DNA from: Pseudomonadota bacterium | GTDB lineage: Bacteria; Pseudomonadota; Gammaproteobacteria; Xanthomonadales; Rhodanobacteraceae | DNA length: 64,000 nucleotides | Assembly: GCA_021795435.1 (NCBI GenBank) | Contig: JAJYPJ010000004.1 | Coordinates: 1 to 64,000 of the forward strand | Direction: 5' to 3' | Shown here: positions 1-10,023 of the stretch, in pieces | How positions within the stretch are numbered: position 1 is the stretch's first letter | Layout of the letters: each line of letters starts with the position of its first letter | The notes under the pieces: generated by a model | The model's database searches: none | Told to the model about the DNA's origin: nothing | The model's input: only the letters and a program-made list of their open reading frames with translations | Translations under genes and position numbers: made by a program

Positions 1-387
1 CGGCCATCGCTGGTGCAGGCCGGCGCCCGCCAGGCCCAGGCCGCTGAGGAAGCCGCGACAAAAATCCACGAGCGCCTTGGCCTGCACGGCGAGCGGCGCA
101 TCGCCAGCGGGCAACGGCGGCCTGTAGCGCGCCTCCGCGCGCAGCGATCGATCGGCGGCCGCCAGCGCCGCGCTGGCCTGGGCGCACAACCCCGGGTCCG
201 GGGCGCCATGGGCCGTCGCGAGCCATTCGTCCAGCAGCTGCGCGGCCTGATCCAGCGGGAGAACGCAGGCCAGTGCGCTGATGCCGCCGAGCAGCTCGCT
301 CGCCTCGGCGGCGTCCAGCGCTGCCTTGGGACCCTGGCCCTGGGCTGTGGGTACCCGCCCCCGGGCGGGCTGTCGATGGTCGGACAT
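1..387 (-). CDS. ygfB: UPF0149/YgfB-YecA family protein, truncated by the window edge
   Basis: Reading in from ATG at 387 (minus) gives MSDHRQPARGRVPTAQGQGPKAALDAAEASELLGGISALACVLPLDQAAQLLDEWLA...VDFCRGFLSGLGLAGAGLHQRWP, open to base 1. YgfB-like motifs; zapA/6S/fau synteny supports it. Missing from the ORF track because it has no stop in the window. Confidence 0.8.
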   Translation of the reverse strand, partial: MSDHRQPARGRVPTAQGQGPKAALDAAEASELLGGISALACVLPLDQAAQLLDEWLATAHGAPDPGLCAQASAALAAADRSLRAEARYRPPLPAGDAPLAVQAKALVDFCRGFLSGLGLAGAGLHQRWP

Positions 388-484
388 GGCCGGAGCGTCG
401 TGGCGCACGGGTCGCGCGGTGCGGCCAGCCTAGCCGCTCGGGCGCGGATTGCCTACACTCGGTCGACTCGGGGGACGGACCGCG

Positions 485-3400
485 ATGCCAGCCTTATTCT
501 CGCGCGTGGTGCAATCGCTGGCTTTGCTGCTCGGTCTGGCGATGCTCGTGCCGGCACCCCGCGGCAACGCGCAGGCCTCGCTGCCGACGCGCCATCCCGT
601 CGACGTGGCGCATTACTACTTCAAGCACATCGGGATCCACGACGGCATCCAGCCGTCGAGCATGGCCAGCATTTACCAGGATAACCACGGATTCCTGTGG
701 ATCACCGCCATGCCCGGCGGGCTCTACCGTTACGACGGCCAGCGCGTCATCCCGTTCCCTGAAGTGGAGGGGCCTCACGGCCAAACGTTGGTTGCGATCG
801 GCGACGTGACGGGCGCCGGAAATGGACGACTTTGGCTTTCGATCGATGGGGCCCGCGGCCAGAATATCGGATCCGGACTGCGGCTGGTCGATTCCACCGG
901 CCACCTCCTGCCGGTGCCCGCAGGCATCCGGGCACCCGGCGAAGGCGCGAGCCTGCTGAGGGTGGCAGGCAATGGCCTGCTGATGGCGGGACCGGAAGGC
1001 ATCAGCCTCTGGCAAGGGGGGCCGGCACGATTGCGCGTGCTGTGGCGGGCACCGGCGGACGCCGACGGCACGCACGCGCTGGTGGCCTGTGGAAGCGGCA
1101 TCGCCTATGCCCTGGCCGCCGGATCCCTGTGGCGCGTGGATCTGCGCGCGCCCAGCGCAGCGGCCCTGGCGCTGCCGGGCGCAACTGCCCTCAGCACGGG
1201 ACAGGCGCTGCTTTGCACCCACGCGGGTCACCTGCTGGTCGGCACCAACAGGGGACTCTTCGAGCTGGGCCCCGCGGGATGGACGAAGCGCTGGCCGACC
1301 AGCTCCGTCGCCGGCGTGAACGCACTCGCCGAGGATGCCAGCGGCGCCGTGTGGATCGCAGCCGAAAGCGGTGGGCTCATTCGATTGGACCGCGCCGGAC
1401 AGGCCGAGACCTTGCCCGCGCGCCACGGCACCGCTGGCGACCTTCCGCCCGGCGTCGTCCGGCAACTGCTGGTCACGAGGAACAACACGCTCTGGGCGTT
1501 GATCGGCTGGGACGGCCTGCTCTACACGGATCCGATGGGCACGCGGTTCCAGTCCGTCAGCGTGCCCGATTCGCGAGATCCCGCCGACAATGCCAATTAT
1601 GTCCGGGCGCTCGCGCCCGCCGGCGGCAGCAAAGTATGGGTCGGCTCGCACGCCGGGCTGATGCGCTACGACCCCCGCACGCGCCTCTTGTCCGACTACA
1701 CCCCGCTGCTCCTGCCGACGCTCGCTGGAGCGCACGTGCGCCCGGCTGGGTCGGCCATGCCGGCGCCAGGCCAAGTCGCGGTGGAAGGGATTGTCCGCGA
1801 TCCAGGCACGGGCGTGCTGTGGCTGGCCACCGATGCCGCGCGGCTGCTGCGCTTCAATCCGGCGACGGGCCGAGCGCGCTTCGCCTACCGCGCCGACCCG
1901 GGCAACCCCGCGCCCGGGCAATGGCTTTTTACGGTCTGGCGCGCGCCTGACGGCACGTTGTGGATCGCCGGCGCAACGCGCGGGGCGGCGCGCTGGCGGC
2001 CAGGAATGAACGCCCCGCAGTGGATGCCGGCACCGCCCGGCATGCGCCGCTTTCCGCACGTGTTCGGCTTCGCCGCTGGCGCCCACGGGGGCGTGTGGAT
2101 GCCCGGGAACGGGGGTTTGATCCATTGGCGCCATGGACAGTTGCAACTCATCCGGCATCAACCTGGCCATCGCGACACCCTGGCCAGCGACTCGGCACTC
2201 AGTGTTGCGAGAACCGCCGACGGCTCGCTTTGGGTCGGTACGGTCGAGGGCGTCGATCGACTTGCCGGCAACACGGCGGGACCGCCACGCTTCGTCCATT
2301 ACGGGGTCCATCAGGGCCTTCCCGACAACATCATCTATTGCATGGTCGAGCAGCCGCGCGGGATGCTCTGGATCGGCACGAACCTGGGCGTCAGCGCGCT
2401 GGACATCGCCACCGGGCGCATCGTGCGCTATGGCGAGAGCGCGGGCATCCGGGGACTGGAGTCGAATGCGGGCACCTGCACGCGCCTGGACAATGGCGCC
2501 ATCGCCTTTGGCGGTCCCGAGGGTTTTGTCATTGGCGCGGCCACGCGCGAGCAGCCGCCCGTCCCGACCACCGTGCATCTCTCCGCGGTTCGCCTCGGCA
2601 ATGGCGGGCCTCGGCCCGCGCCACTGGACGGGCTGCTGGACGCCATGCAGGGCGAAACCGTCCGCATCAGTTTCAGCGGCCTGGACTTTTTGCACCCGGG
2701 TGCCACGCTGTACCGATACCGTTTGCGCGGCCTCGACAAGGCGTGGAGCAAAGTGTCCGCGTCCGACGAGGTGATGTACCGTGGCCTGGCTTCCGGCCAC
2801 TATGTATTCGAAGTCGCCAGCAGTTGGCCTGATGGACGGTTGGCCAGCCCTCCGGCCAACCTCGCCATCGTCATTGTTCCGCCCTGGTGGGACAGTCCGG
2901 CACTGCGGTCGATCTACGCGTTGCTGGTCGGCGGCGTGGTCCTCCTGCTCACGGGCATGGCCTGGGGGCGGCGTCGGAGCGAACGCACCTACCGGCGCGA
3001 GAGTGCGGCACGGGAGGAGCGCCTGAAATTGGCGCTGTGGGGTTCCGGCGATGCACTCTGGGAACTGGACCTGCAACGCGGACTGTTGCATCGAATGGGC
3101 AGCGAGAACCTGCTCGGCGGCCCCCGGGAAGATGTCATGACGCTGGACGACTGGCGCCGCTACGCGGTCCACCCGGACGACCTGCCCGCACTTGAAACGG
3201 CGCTTGGCGAGCATCTGTCCGGGAATACCCCGTACTACGAATCGGAACATCGCCTTCGCGCGGGTGACGGCCAGTGGATATGGGTCCGCGCGCGCGGCAA
3301 GGTCAGCGACATGGATGCCCATGGGCGGCCCCTGCGCGTGATCGGCACATCGCGCGACATCAGCGCCGAGCTGACGCGCGAACGCGAGCACTCGATTGCC

Positions 3401-5074
3401 GACCTGGTGGTCCGCTCGATGGGCGAGGCCGTGGCAGTCCACGATGCGCAGATGCGCTTCGTGGCCGTCAACCCGGCCTTTACCCGCATGACGGGGTATG
3501 CCGAGCACGAAATCATCGGCAGGTCAGCCGGGCTGCTCGACAGCCAGGATCAACCCGAGGCCAGCCAGCACGTCCGCGCCCAGCTCGATGCCAGCGGCCA
3601 CTTTCGGGGCGAGTTGTGGCAGCGCAAGCGCGATGGCGAACCGGTGTTGTGTCGCATCGAAATCAACGAGATCCGGGACAGCCACGGGGAGCGGACGCAT
3701 TTCGTGGCCGTACTCAGCGATGTGACGGCTCGCCGCCGGGCGGAGCAGGAACTGCACTATCTCGCCAACTATGACCCGCTCACGGGCTTGCCCAATCGGA
3801 CCCTGCTCACCGAGCGCCTGGGCGACGCGATCCTGCGCGCACGCCAGACCGGGCGCCTGGTCGCGACGCTGTTCGTGGACCTGGATCGCTTCAAGCATGT
3901 CAATGACGCGCATGGCCACAGCGTGGGCGACCGGGTGCTGCAAGCGGCGGCACGGCGCCTGCGCGCCGTCGTCCGCGACGATGACACCGTCGCGCGACTG
4001 GGCGGCGATGAATTCACGATCGTTCTGGAACGGGTGGCCCGGACCGCCGATGCGGAAGACGTCGCCCGCAAGATCCTGGAGATCTTCGGCGAGACGATGG
4101 ACCTCGGCGACGGTCGGGAGGCCCAGATCACGCCGTCGATCGGAATCGCCCTGTACCCGAACCACGGACAGGTGCCCACCGACCTACTCAAGTACGCGGA
4201 CATCGCCATGTATCGCGCCAAGGAACGGGGGCGCAACACTTACTCGGTCTATACGGAGGCGCTGGACGCCGAGGTGCGCCAGCGGGCCGATCTGATCGCC
4301 GCGTTGCAGCGAGCCCTCAAGCGCGAGGAAATGCATCTCGTCTACCAGCCCAAGCTGAGCCTTCTGGAGGACCGCATCACCGGCGTCGAGGCCCTGCTGC
4401 GCTGGCAAAGCGAAGAGTTTGGCGAAATTCCCCCCAGCCTGTTCATTCCCCTCGCCGAGGAGATCGGCCTGATCGGCGCGCTCGGCGAGTTCGTCATCGA
4501 GCGCGCATGCGGCGAACTGGCGGAATGGCGGGAATCGGGGCTGGACAACGTGACCATGGCGGTCAATGTCTCCGTGGCGCAACTAGGCCGCGGTGACTTC
4601 AGCAGCTACCTGTTCGAGACGCTCGAGCGCCACCGTCTGCCACCGCAGATTCTCGAGCTTGAACTCACCGAAAGCATGCTGATGCAGGACCCCGAACGAT
4701 CGCGGGCGATCCTCGAGACCATCAACAACGTCGGGGTGACGCTGGCCATCGATGACTTCGGCACGGGCTACTCCTCGCTTGCATACCTTCAGCGGCTGCC
4801 GCTGGACACACTGAAAATCGACCAGACGTTCGTGGCCAAGCTCACGCTGAGCCCCGATGACGAAACCATCCTTGGCACCATCGTCCTGATGGCCCATGCG
4901 TTGGGCCTGAACGTCGTGGCCGAGGGGGTCGAGTCGCAAGACCAGGTCGAATATCTGCGCGAAAAGGACTGCGACGAAATCCAGGGCTATCACTTCGCGC
5001 AACCCATGCCGGGACCCGATTGCTTCCGGTTCATTCACCAGCACCGCGCGCGGCGCAGCACCGCGCGCGCGTGA
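485..5074 (+). CDS. Two-component-regulator-type propeller + Y_Y_Y + TM + PAS/PAC + GGDEF + EAL protein (c-di-GMP turnover)
   Basis: Signal peptide MPALFSRVVQSLALLLGLAMLVPAPRGNAQA; reg_prop repeats (LWITAMPGGLYRYDG, VWIAAESGGLIRLD); YRYRLRGLDKAW Y_Y_Y domain; ARLGGDEF with RDDD I-site; EALLRW, DDFGTGYSSL, EGVES. Confidence 0.92.
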   Translation: MPALFSRVVQSLALLLGLAMLVPAPRGNAQASLPTRHPVDVAHYYFKHIGIHDGIQPSSMASIYQDNHGFLWITAMPGGLYRYDGQRVIPFPEVEGPHGQTLVAIGDVTGAGNGRLWLSIDGARGQNIGSGLRLVDSTGHLLPVPAGIRAPGEGASLLRVAGNGLLMAGPEGISLWQGGPARLRVLWRAPADADGTHALVACGSGIAYALAAGSLWRVDLRAPSAAALALPGATALSTGQALLCTHAGHLLVGTNRGLFELGPAGWTKRWPTSSVAGVNALAEDASGAVWIAAESGGLIRLDRAGQAETLPARHGTAGDLPPGVVRQLLVTRNNTLWALIGWDGLLYTDPMGTRFQSVSVPDSRDPADNANYVRALAPAGGSKVWVGSHAGLMRYDPRTRLLSDYTPLLLPTLAGAHVRPAGSAMPAPGQVAVEGIVRDPGTGVLWLATDAARLLRFNPATGRARFAYRADPGNPAPGQWLFTVWRAPDGTLWIAGATRGAARWRPGMNAPQWMPAPPGMRRFPHVFGFAAGAHGGVWMPGNGGLIHWRHGQLQLIRHQPGHRDTLASDSALSVARTADGSLWVGTVEGVDRLAGNTAGPPRFVHYGVHQGLPDNIIYCMVEQPRGMLWIGTNLGVSALDIATGRIVRYGESAGIRGLESNAGTCTRLDNGAIAFGGPEGFVIGAATREQPPVPTTVHLSAVRLGNGGPRPAPLDGLLDAMQGETVRISFSGLDFLHPGATLYRYRLRGLDKAWSKVSASDEVMYRGLASGHYVFEVASSWPDGRLASPPANLAIVIVPPWWDSPALRSIYALLVGGVVLLLTGMAWGRRRSERTYRRESAAREERLKLALWGSGDALWELDLQRGLLHRMGSENLLGGPREDVMTLDDWRRYAVHPDDLPALETALGEHLSGNTPYYESEHRLRAGDGQWIWVRARGKVSDMDAHGRPLRVIGTSRDISAELTREREHSIADLVVRSMGEAVAVHDAQMRFVAVNPAFTRMTGYAEHEIIGRSAGLLDSQDQPEASQHVRAQLDASGHFRGELWQRKRDGEPVLCRIEINEIRDSHGERTHFVAVLSDVTARRRAEQELHYLANYDPLTGLPNRTLLTERLGDAILRARQTGRLVATLFVDLDRFKHVNDAHGHSVGDRVLQAAARRLRAVVRDDDTVARLGGDEFTIVLERVARTADAEDVARKILEIFGETMDLGDGREAQITPSIGIALYPNHGQVPTDLLKYADIAMYRAKERGRNTYSVYTEALDAEVRQRADLIAALQRALKREEMHLVYQPKLSLLEDRITGVEALLRWQSEEFGEIPPSLFIPLAEEIGLIGALGEFVIERACGELAEWRESGLDNVTMAVNVSVAQLGRGDFSSYLFETLERHRLPPQILELELTESMLMQDPERSRAILETINNVGVTLAIDDFGTGYSSLAYLQRLPLDTLKIDQTFVAKLTLSPDDETILGTIVLMAHALGLNVVAEGVESQDQVEYLREKDCDEIQGYHFAQPMPGPDCFRFIHQHRARRSTARA

Positions 5075-5118
5075 TCTCCCGCTCTCCGATACCGATGTAC
5101 CTGTTAGAGTTGTGAGCC

Positions 5119-5352
5119 ATGTCTGCCGCCGACCCGATCCGCGCCGAGCTTGAGACCCTGCACGCGTTGGCTGAACGCGCACTGCAGCAGCAGCGTCGCC
5201 TTGCGGAAGAGAATCACAGCCTGCGGCATGCCCAGGAACAGCTGGCTGGCGAACGCGCCGAGCTGGTTGCGCGCAACGACATGGCGCGCACCCGGATCGA
5301 AGCCATGATCCAGCGGCTGCGCGCGCTCGAGCAGGCACCCCAAGGCAACTGA
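5119..5352 (+). CDS. TIGR02449 family small coiled-coil protein (ZapB-like)
   Basis: 77 aa coiled coil directly upstream of zapA. Confidence 0.75.
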   Translation: MSAADPIRAELETLHALAERALQQQRRLAEENHSLRHAQEQLAGERAELVARNDMARTRIEAMIQRLRALEQAPQGN

Positions 5353-5355
5353 ACT

Positions 5356-5652
5356 ATGGCTGCAATCCCCGTCACCGTCCGACTTCTGGATCGCGAGTTC
5401 CTTGTCAGCTGCACCGAGGACGAGCGGGCCGGACTGACGGCCGCAGCCAACCTGCTCGACCAGAAGATGCGCGAGCTGCGCGGAACCACGCGTACGGTCG
5501 GGTTTGACCGCCTGGCAGTCCTCGCTGCGCTGAGCCTGACCCACGACCTCGTCCAACTGCGCGAGCGCCACGCCGAGCGGGAGCGGGAACTGGGCCACAG
5601 CCTCGGTCTGCTGCGGCGCAAACTGGAAGCGGTCCTGCCCGCGGAACGCTGA
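5356..5652 (+). CDS. zapA: Cell division protein ZapA
   Basis: VTVRLLDREFLVSCTEDERAGLTAAANLLDQKMRELR...FDRLAVLAALSLTHDL; position before 6S RNA. Confidence 0.92.
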   Translation: MAAIPVTVRLLDREFLVSCTEDERAGLTAAANLLDQKMRELRGTTRTVGFDRLAVLAALSLTHDLVQLRERHAERERELGHSLGLLRRKLEAVLPAER

Positions 5653-5708
5653 GGCAACGCCGGCCCGCCCCATTGCCCGTGATGACTGGCGGTTTATCGC
5701 CGGCTTGG

Positions 5709-5714
5709 TAGAAT
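5709..5714 (+). promoter_or_regulatory. Putative -10 element (TAGAAT) of the 6S RNA gene
   Basis: TAGAAT 10 nt upstream of the first base of the predicted 6S terminal stem; no good -35 seen. Confidence 0.5.
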
Positions 5715-5721
5715 CCCGATC

Positions 5722-5914
5722 GTGTTCTCTGCGGTGCTCGACAGCACGCTCTCAGCATTTGCCTTGTTCCTATTGAACGACCCCGGGTCGGCGAAACGAT
5801 CGCCTGATGTGCATGTCCGCCTCGCGCGGAAAGCCTGGCGGGTGGTCTGAGCCCTCCCACCTGATCCTTGGGATCAAGGTCGTCTGGCGTGCACCGGCAC
5901 CGCGGAGAACGCAC
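5722..5914 (+). ncRNA. ssrS: 6S RNA
   Basis: 5' gttctctgcggtg pairs with 3' caccgcggagaac (closing stem); conserved segment gatccttgggatcaaggtcgtctggcgtgc; zapA-6S-fau synteny. Ends approximate. Confidence 0.88.
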
Positions 5915-5915
5915 A

Positions 5916-6560
5916 TTGCCTGAAATCAATCCCGAACTTCGAGCGCACCGCCAACGCCTGCGCAGCGACATGCGGGCGCGCCGGGCCGCGCTGGCGGCCC
6001 ACGTCCGCATCGAGGCTGGCCATGGCGTCGCGATGCAACTGGCCGGGCTATCCGTCTTCGGCCACGCCCGTCGGCTTGCCGGTTACTTTGCGTGCAACGG
6101 CGAGTTGCCTTTGCACGAGGTTCCTGCCCTGTGTCGGACGCGCGGCATGGATTACTACCTGCCGGTGCTCGGGCGGGGCCGCATCATGCGGTTTGCCCGC
6201 TGGCAAACCGGCGAGGCCCTGGGCGGCAATCGCTACGGCATTCCCGAACCCCGGGTTCCTGAAGCCGACCTCCGCGCCGCCCGAACGCTGGACGTCGTCC
6301 TGGTGCCCGTAATCGCCTTCAGCAGGGACGGCACGCGACTGGGTACGGGCGGCGGCTTCTACGATGCGACGTTCGCATTCCTGCGCCGTCAACCCCGGCC
6401 GGGACGCCCCCGGCTTTGCGGCGTCGCCTATGCGGTGCAGGAAGTCGGGGGCGATCACCCCGGGCTCCAGGCCCAGGACTGGGACGTGCCTCTGGACTTC
6501 GTGCTGACAGAGCGCGAGACCATCGTCTGCGCGCAGGGGGAACCATGCAGCACTGGCTGA
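5916..6560 (+). CDS. fau: 5-formyltetrahydrofolate cyclo-ligase
   Basis: TTG start LPEINPELRAHRQRLRSDMRARR..., RLGTGGGFYDATFAFLR motif; downstream of 6S RNA. Confidence 0.9.
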   Translation: MPEINPELRAHRQRLRSDMRARRAALAAHVRIEAGHGVAMQLAGLSVFGHARRLAGYFACNGELPLHEVPALCRTRGMDYYLPVLGRGRIMRFARWQTGEALGGNRYGIPEPRVPEADLRAARTLDVVLVPVIAFSRDGTRLGTGGGFYDATFAFLRRQPRPGRPRLCGVAYAVQEVGGDHPGLQAQDWDVPLDFVLTERETIVCAQGEPCSTG

Positions 6561-7009
6561 TGAAATCCGAGCCGGCCGTCTTCTCGATCGACGATCTTGC
6601 CCGCAAGGGCGTTGAGCCATGGGATGGCGTTCGGAACTACCAGGCACGCAATTTCATGCGTGAGTCGATGCGGATTGGCGACGGCGTTCTCTTTTACCAC
6701 TCCAATTGCAAGGAGCCGGGCGTGGCCGGGATCGCGGAGGTCGCCAGCAAGGCCTATCCGGATCCCAGCCAATTCGACCGTTCCAGCAACCACTACGACG
6801 CCGGGAGCCCGCGCGCGGCACCGCGCTGGTGGCTCGTCGACGTGCGCTTCGTTCGCAAGCTCGCGCGCGTGGTCCCCCTGGCGGCCCTGCAGCGGGACGA
6901 GCGCCTGGGCGACTTTGCCCTCACCCGTCGCGGCAACCGCCTGTCGGTCCTTCCCGTAACCACCAGCCAATGGCGCATCATCCTGGCCCACGAGAGGCAA
7001 AACGCATGA
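6545..7009 (+). CDS. EVE domain-containing protein
   Basis: [39 protein letters not shown]...[22 protein letters not shown] is a canonical EVE/PUA-like fold sequence. Confidence 0.92.
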   Translation: MQHWLMKSEPAVFSIDDLARKGVEPWDGVRNYQARNFMRESMRIGDGVLFYHSNCKEPGVAGIAEVASKAYPDPSQFDRSSNHYDAGSPRAAPRWWLVDVRFVRKLARVVPLAALQRDERLGDFALTRRGNRLSVLPVTTSQWRIILAHERQNA

Positions 7010-7674
7010 ACGCCCCGAGCAATTCCGATGCAGGCAAGCGTGCAGCCGCGGAGGCTGCACTCGGCTATGTCGAGGAGGGCAGCGTCGTCGGGGTCGGAAC
7101 CGGCTCGACCGTCCGGTTCTTCATCGAGGGCCTCGCGCGCCAGCGCGCGCGCATCGCGGGCGCCGTGTCCAGTTCCGAGCAATCAAGCGCGCTGCTGCGT
7201 GCCGCCGGCATCCCCGTCCTCGACCTCAATGCCACCGGACCCATTCCACTGTACGTCGACGGTGCCGACGAATGCGATCCTTGGAAGCGCCTGATCAAGG
7301 GCGGTGGCGCGGCCTTGACTCGCGAGAAGATCCTCGCGGAGGCGGCGGAGCGCTTCGTCTGCATTGTCGATCCAACCAAGCTGGTCGACGTCCTGGGTCG
7401 ATTCCCCCTGCCCGTCGAAGTCATTCCGATGGCGCGGAGCCTGGTGGCACGTCAACTGGTCCTCCTGGGCGGACAACCGGTATGGCGCGACGGAACCGTC
7501 ACCGACAACGGCAACTGGATCCTCGACGTCCACAACCTCAGGATTACCGCTCCCCTCGACCTGGAGCGCGAAATCAACCAGATTCCCGGCGTGGTCACGG
7601 TGGGATTGTTCGCGCGCCGGCCCGCCGACATCGTGCTGGTCGGCGCGACCCCGTTGCAGGAACCGCCCCGCTGA
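7006..7674 (+). CDS. rpiA: Ribose-5-phosphate isomerase A
   Basis: [69 protein letters not shown]. Confidence 0.96.
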   Translation: MNAPSNSDAGKRAAAEAALGYVEEGSVVGVGTGSTVRFFIEGLARQRARIAGAVSSSEQSSALLRAAGIPVLDLNATGPIPLYVDGADECDPWKRLIKGGGAALTREKILAEAAERFVCIVDPTKLVDVLGRFPLPVEVIPMARSLVARQLVLLGGQPVWRDGTVTDNGNWILDVHNLRITAPLDLEREINQIPGVVTVGLFARRPADIVLVGATPLQEPPR

Positions 7675-7698
7675 AGTGGCGACGCCATCCCCCGGGCG

Positions 7699-10020
7699 TC
7701 AGTGCCGGGGAATGCCGTGCGGCAAGGACAGGATCCGGGCCCCCGCGGGCAGCGCTATGTCAACGAGCCTCGGATCGCGCTGCAGCAGGTTGATCTCGTC
7801 GCCCAGGATGTGGGCGGCTTCGATGAGCATCGTGTCGGACTTGCTTTCATCACGCCGGCGGTGCGCGGGGCCTGCAGGCAACGAGCGCTCGTCGTCCTGA
7901 AGTCCGTCATCACGTGCGCTGCTCGGCTCCGCGGGCGACGCCGATGAACTCCGCGCGGGCGCCGGGGCCGCGCGGCCCGGGTGCCGCGCATCCTCGATGG
8001 CCTTTTCGCGATCGCGGAATTGCTTTTGCAGGGCATCCTGCTGCGTCCTCTCACGCTCGCGAACTGCATAATTCAGCGAAATGCTGGTCTGCGACTGCAG
8101 TTTCTTGATTTCGGCGATTTCCTGGAGCATGAGCTGCCAGGCCGGCGACTTGGCAGTGCGGGCATCGTGTTCCCGGATCAGCATCGGCAAAAGCGGTTTG
8201 AGGTCCGCCACGGGCTTGTAGGGAGCTGGCTTGATCTGGCTCCACGGCAAGGCATAAGGATTGCTCGATTCGCCAAACTGGCTGGAATCGATCGTGTAGG
8301 GGAATTCGATGTCCGGCGTCACGCCGCGGAGCTGGGTCGAGCCGCCATTGACCCGGAAAAACTCCGCGATCGTCATGTGCAGGTCGCCCAACTTGGCGTG
8401 AGGCGTGCCGGCCATGCGGTCCAGGCTGACCAGATTCTGCACCGTGCCCTTGCCGTACGTGTTGGAACCGATGATCAGCGCACGCCCGTAGTCCTGCATC
8501 GCCGCCGCAAAGATCTCGGAAGCCGAGGCCGAGGCACGATTCACCAGGACGGCCAGCGGGCCATTCCAGACGCGCGATTGATCGCTGTCCTGCTCGTCAA
8601 CCTGGCCGTTGCTTTCGCGGACCTGCACGATCGGTCCCTTGCCGATGAACAGGCCTGACAATTCGGTCGCTTCGGTCAGCGATCCGCCGCCATTGTTGCG
8701 CAAGTCCATGATGACGCCGTCGACCTTGTCCTTTTTCAGCTCAACCAGCAGCTTGGCGACATCCCGGGTCGCGCTCCGGTAGTTTGGATCACCCTTCCGC
8801 CGCGCGGCAAAATCCTCGTAGAAGGCCGGGAGCGAAATCACGCCGATGCGATATGCCTGCCCACGGTCGCGCACGTTGATGATGGACTTCTTCGCAGCCT
8901 GCTCCTCGATCGTCACCTTCTTGCGGGTCAGGGTGATGAGCTCGTGCTTCGCGTCCGGACCGGCATCACCCGGGATCACCTCCAGCCTTACCACGGTGTT
9001 CTTCTTGCCTCGGATCAACGCAACCACGTCGTCGAGGCGCCAGCCGACGACATCCACCATCGGGCACTTGAGACCCTGCGCCACTCCGACGATCCGGTCG
9101 CCAACGCGCAGCTTGGAGCGCGACGCGGGTCCACCCGGCACGATCTGGGCAATGCTGGTGTAATCGTCGCGCCGTTCCAGCACGGCACCGATCCCCTCCA
9201 GCGAGAGATTCATCGAAATGTCGAAATTCTCGCTGGCGCGCGGTCCGAAATAATTGGTATGGGGGTCGTTGGCCAGTGCATAGGCGTTGAGGAAATACGA
9301 AAAGACATCCTCGCTGTCGAGCTCGTGCACGCGGTCCAGATAATTCTGGTAGCGCTTCTGCAGCACGCTGCGGATGTCGGCATCGCCCTTGCCCGCAAGC
9401 TTCAGGCGCAACCAGTCATTCATCACGCGCTCGCGCCAAAGGACGTCCAGCGCCGCATCATTGGCGGCCCAGGGCGCGTGCTCGCGATCGATCTCGTAGC
9501 TCGCGTTGCTGTTGAAATCAAATCCGCCCTTCTTGATCAACGCTTCGGCATAGGCCACGCGCTGTGCGACGCTGTCTTCGTAGACATTGAATATGTGGAA
9601 TGGGCCGGCCAGGTCGCCGCTGAGGATCGCATCGGCCAGATGGGTTTCGATCGGCTTGAAGCGGGCAAGGTCCTGGGCCGTGAAAAACAGCTTTCCGGGG
9701 TCCAGCGCATCAATGTAGCCCTTGAAGACCCGCTCACCCATCGCCGGGTCCAGCGGCAGTGCCTCGTAGGAATACCGGGACAGCAACTGCGCCGTCAGCT
9801 GGGTCACTTCGCCTTGCGTCGCGGTCGGCTGGAGCGGACGCTTGGCTACTTCGCCCTGGCGTACCCGGGCCGGCAGTGCGCAGAGGCTGTTATCCGATGG
9901 CGTGCCGACGGCGACCGCGGCGCCAGCGTGCGGGGTGGGCGCCGCAACCAGCGGAAGCGAAGCAAGCAGGGTGCAGCTCAGGCCCAGCAGCGTGGGCAGC
10001 AGGCGCCGGAAGGACGGCAT
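7699..10020 (-). CDS. prc: Carboxy-terminal processing (tail-specific) protease Prc/Tsp
   Basis: S41 peptidase with PDZ: GIGAVLERRDDYTSIAQIVPGGPASRSKLRVGDRIVGVAQG, DLRNNGGGSLTEATELSGLFI, ASASASEIFAAAMQDYGRALIIGSNTYGKGTVQ; N-terminal signal peptide. Confidence 0.94.
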   Translation of the reverse strand: MPSFRRLLPTLLGLSCTLLASLPLVAAPTPHAGAAVAVGTPSDNSLCALPARVRQGEVAKRPLQPTATQGEVTQLTAQLLSRYSYEALPLDPAMGERVFKGYIDALDPGKLFFTAQDLARFKPIETHLADAILSGDLAGPFHIFNVYEDSVAQRVAYAEALIKKGGFDFNSNASYEIDREHAPWAANDAALDVLWRERVMNDWLRLKLAGKGDADIRSVLQKRYQNYLDRVHELDSEDVFSYFLNAYALANDPHTNYFGPRASENFDISMNLSLEGIGAVLERRDDYTSIAQIVPGGPASRSKLRVGDRIVGVAQGLKCPMVDVVGWRLDDVVALIRGKKNTVVRLEVIPGDAGPDAKHELITLTRKKVTIEEQAAKKSIINVRDRGQAYRIGVISLPAFYEDFAARRKGDPNYRSATRDVAKLLVELKKDKVDGVIMDLRNNGGGSLTEATELSGLFIGKGPIVQVRESNGQVDEQDSDQSRVWNGPLAVLVNRASASASEIFAAAMQDYGRALIIGSNTYGKGTVQNLVSLDRMAGTPHAKLGDLHMTIAEFFRVNGGSTQLRGVTPDIEFPYTIDSSQFGESSNPYALPWSQIKPAPYKPVADLKPLLPMLIREHDARTAKSPAWQLMLQEIAEIKKLQSQTSISLNYAVRERERTQQDALQKQFRDREKAIEDARHPGRAAPAPARSSSASPAEPSSARDDGLQDDERSLPAGPAHRRRDESKSDTMLIEAAHILGDEINLLQRDPRLVDIALPAGARILSLPHGIPRH

Positions 10021-10023
10021 GAC

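Noticed and set aside
13-684. 223-aa plus-strand ORF at the window start
   Set aside because: Overlaps the opposite-strand ygfB frame and the start of the propeller gene; no recognisable motifs.
494-3508. 1004-aa minus-strand ORF opposite the GGDEF/EAL gene
   Set aside because: Antisense artefact of high third-position GC; no family motifs, while the plus strand has clear domains.
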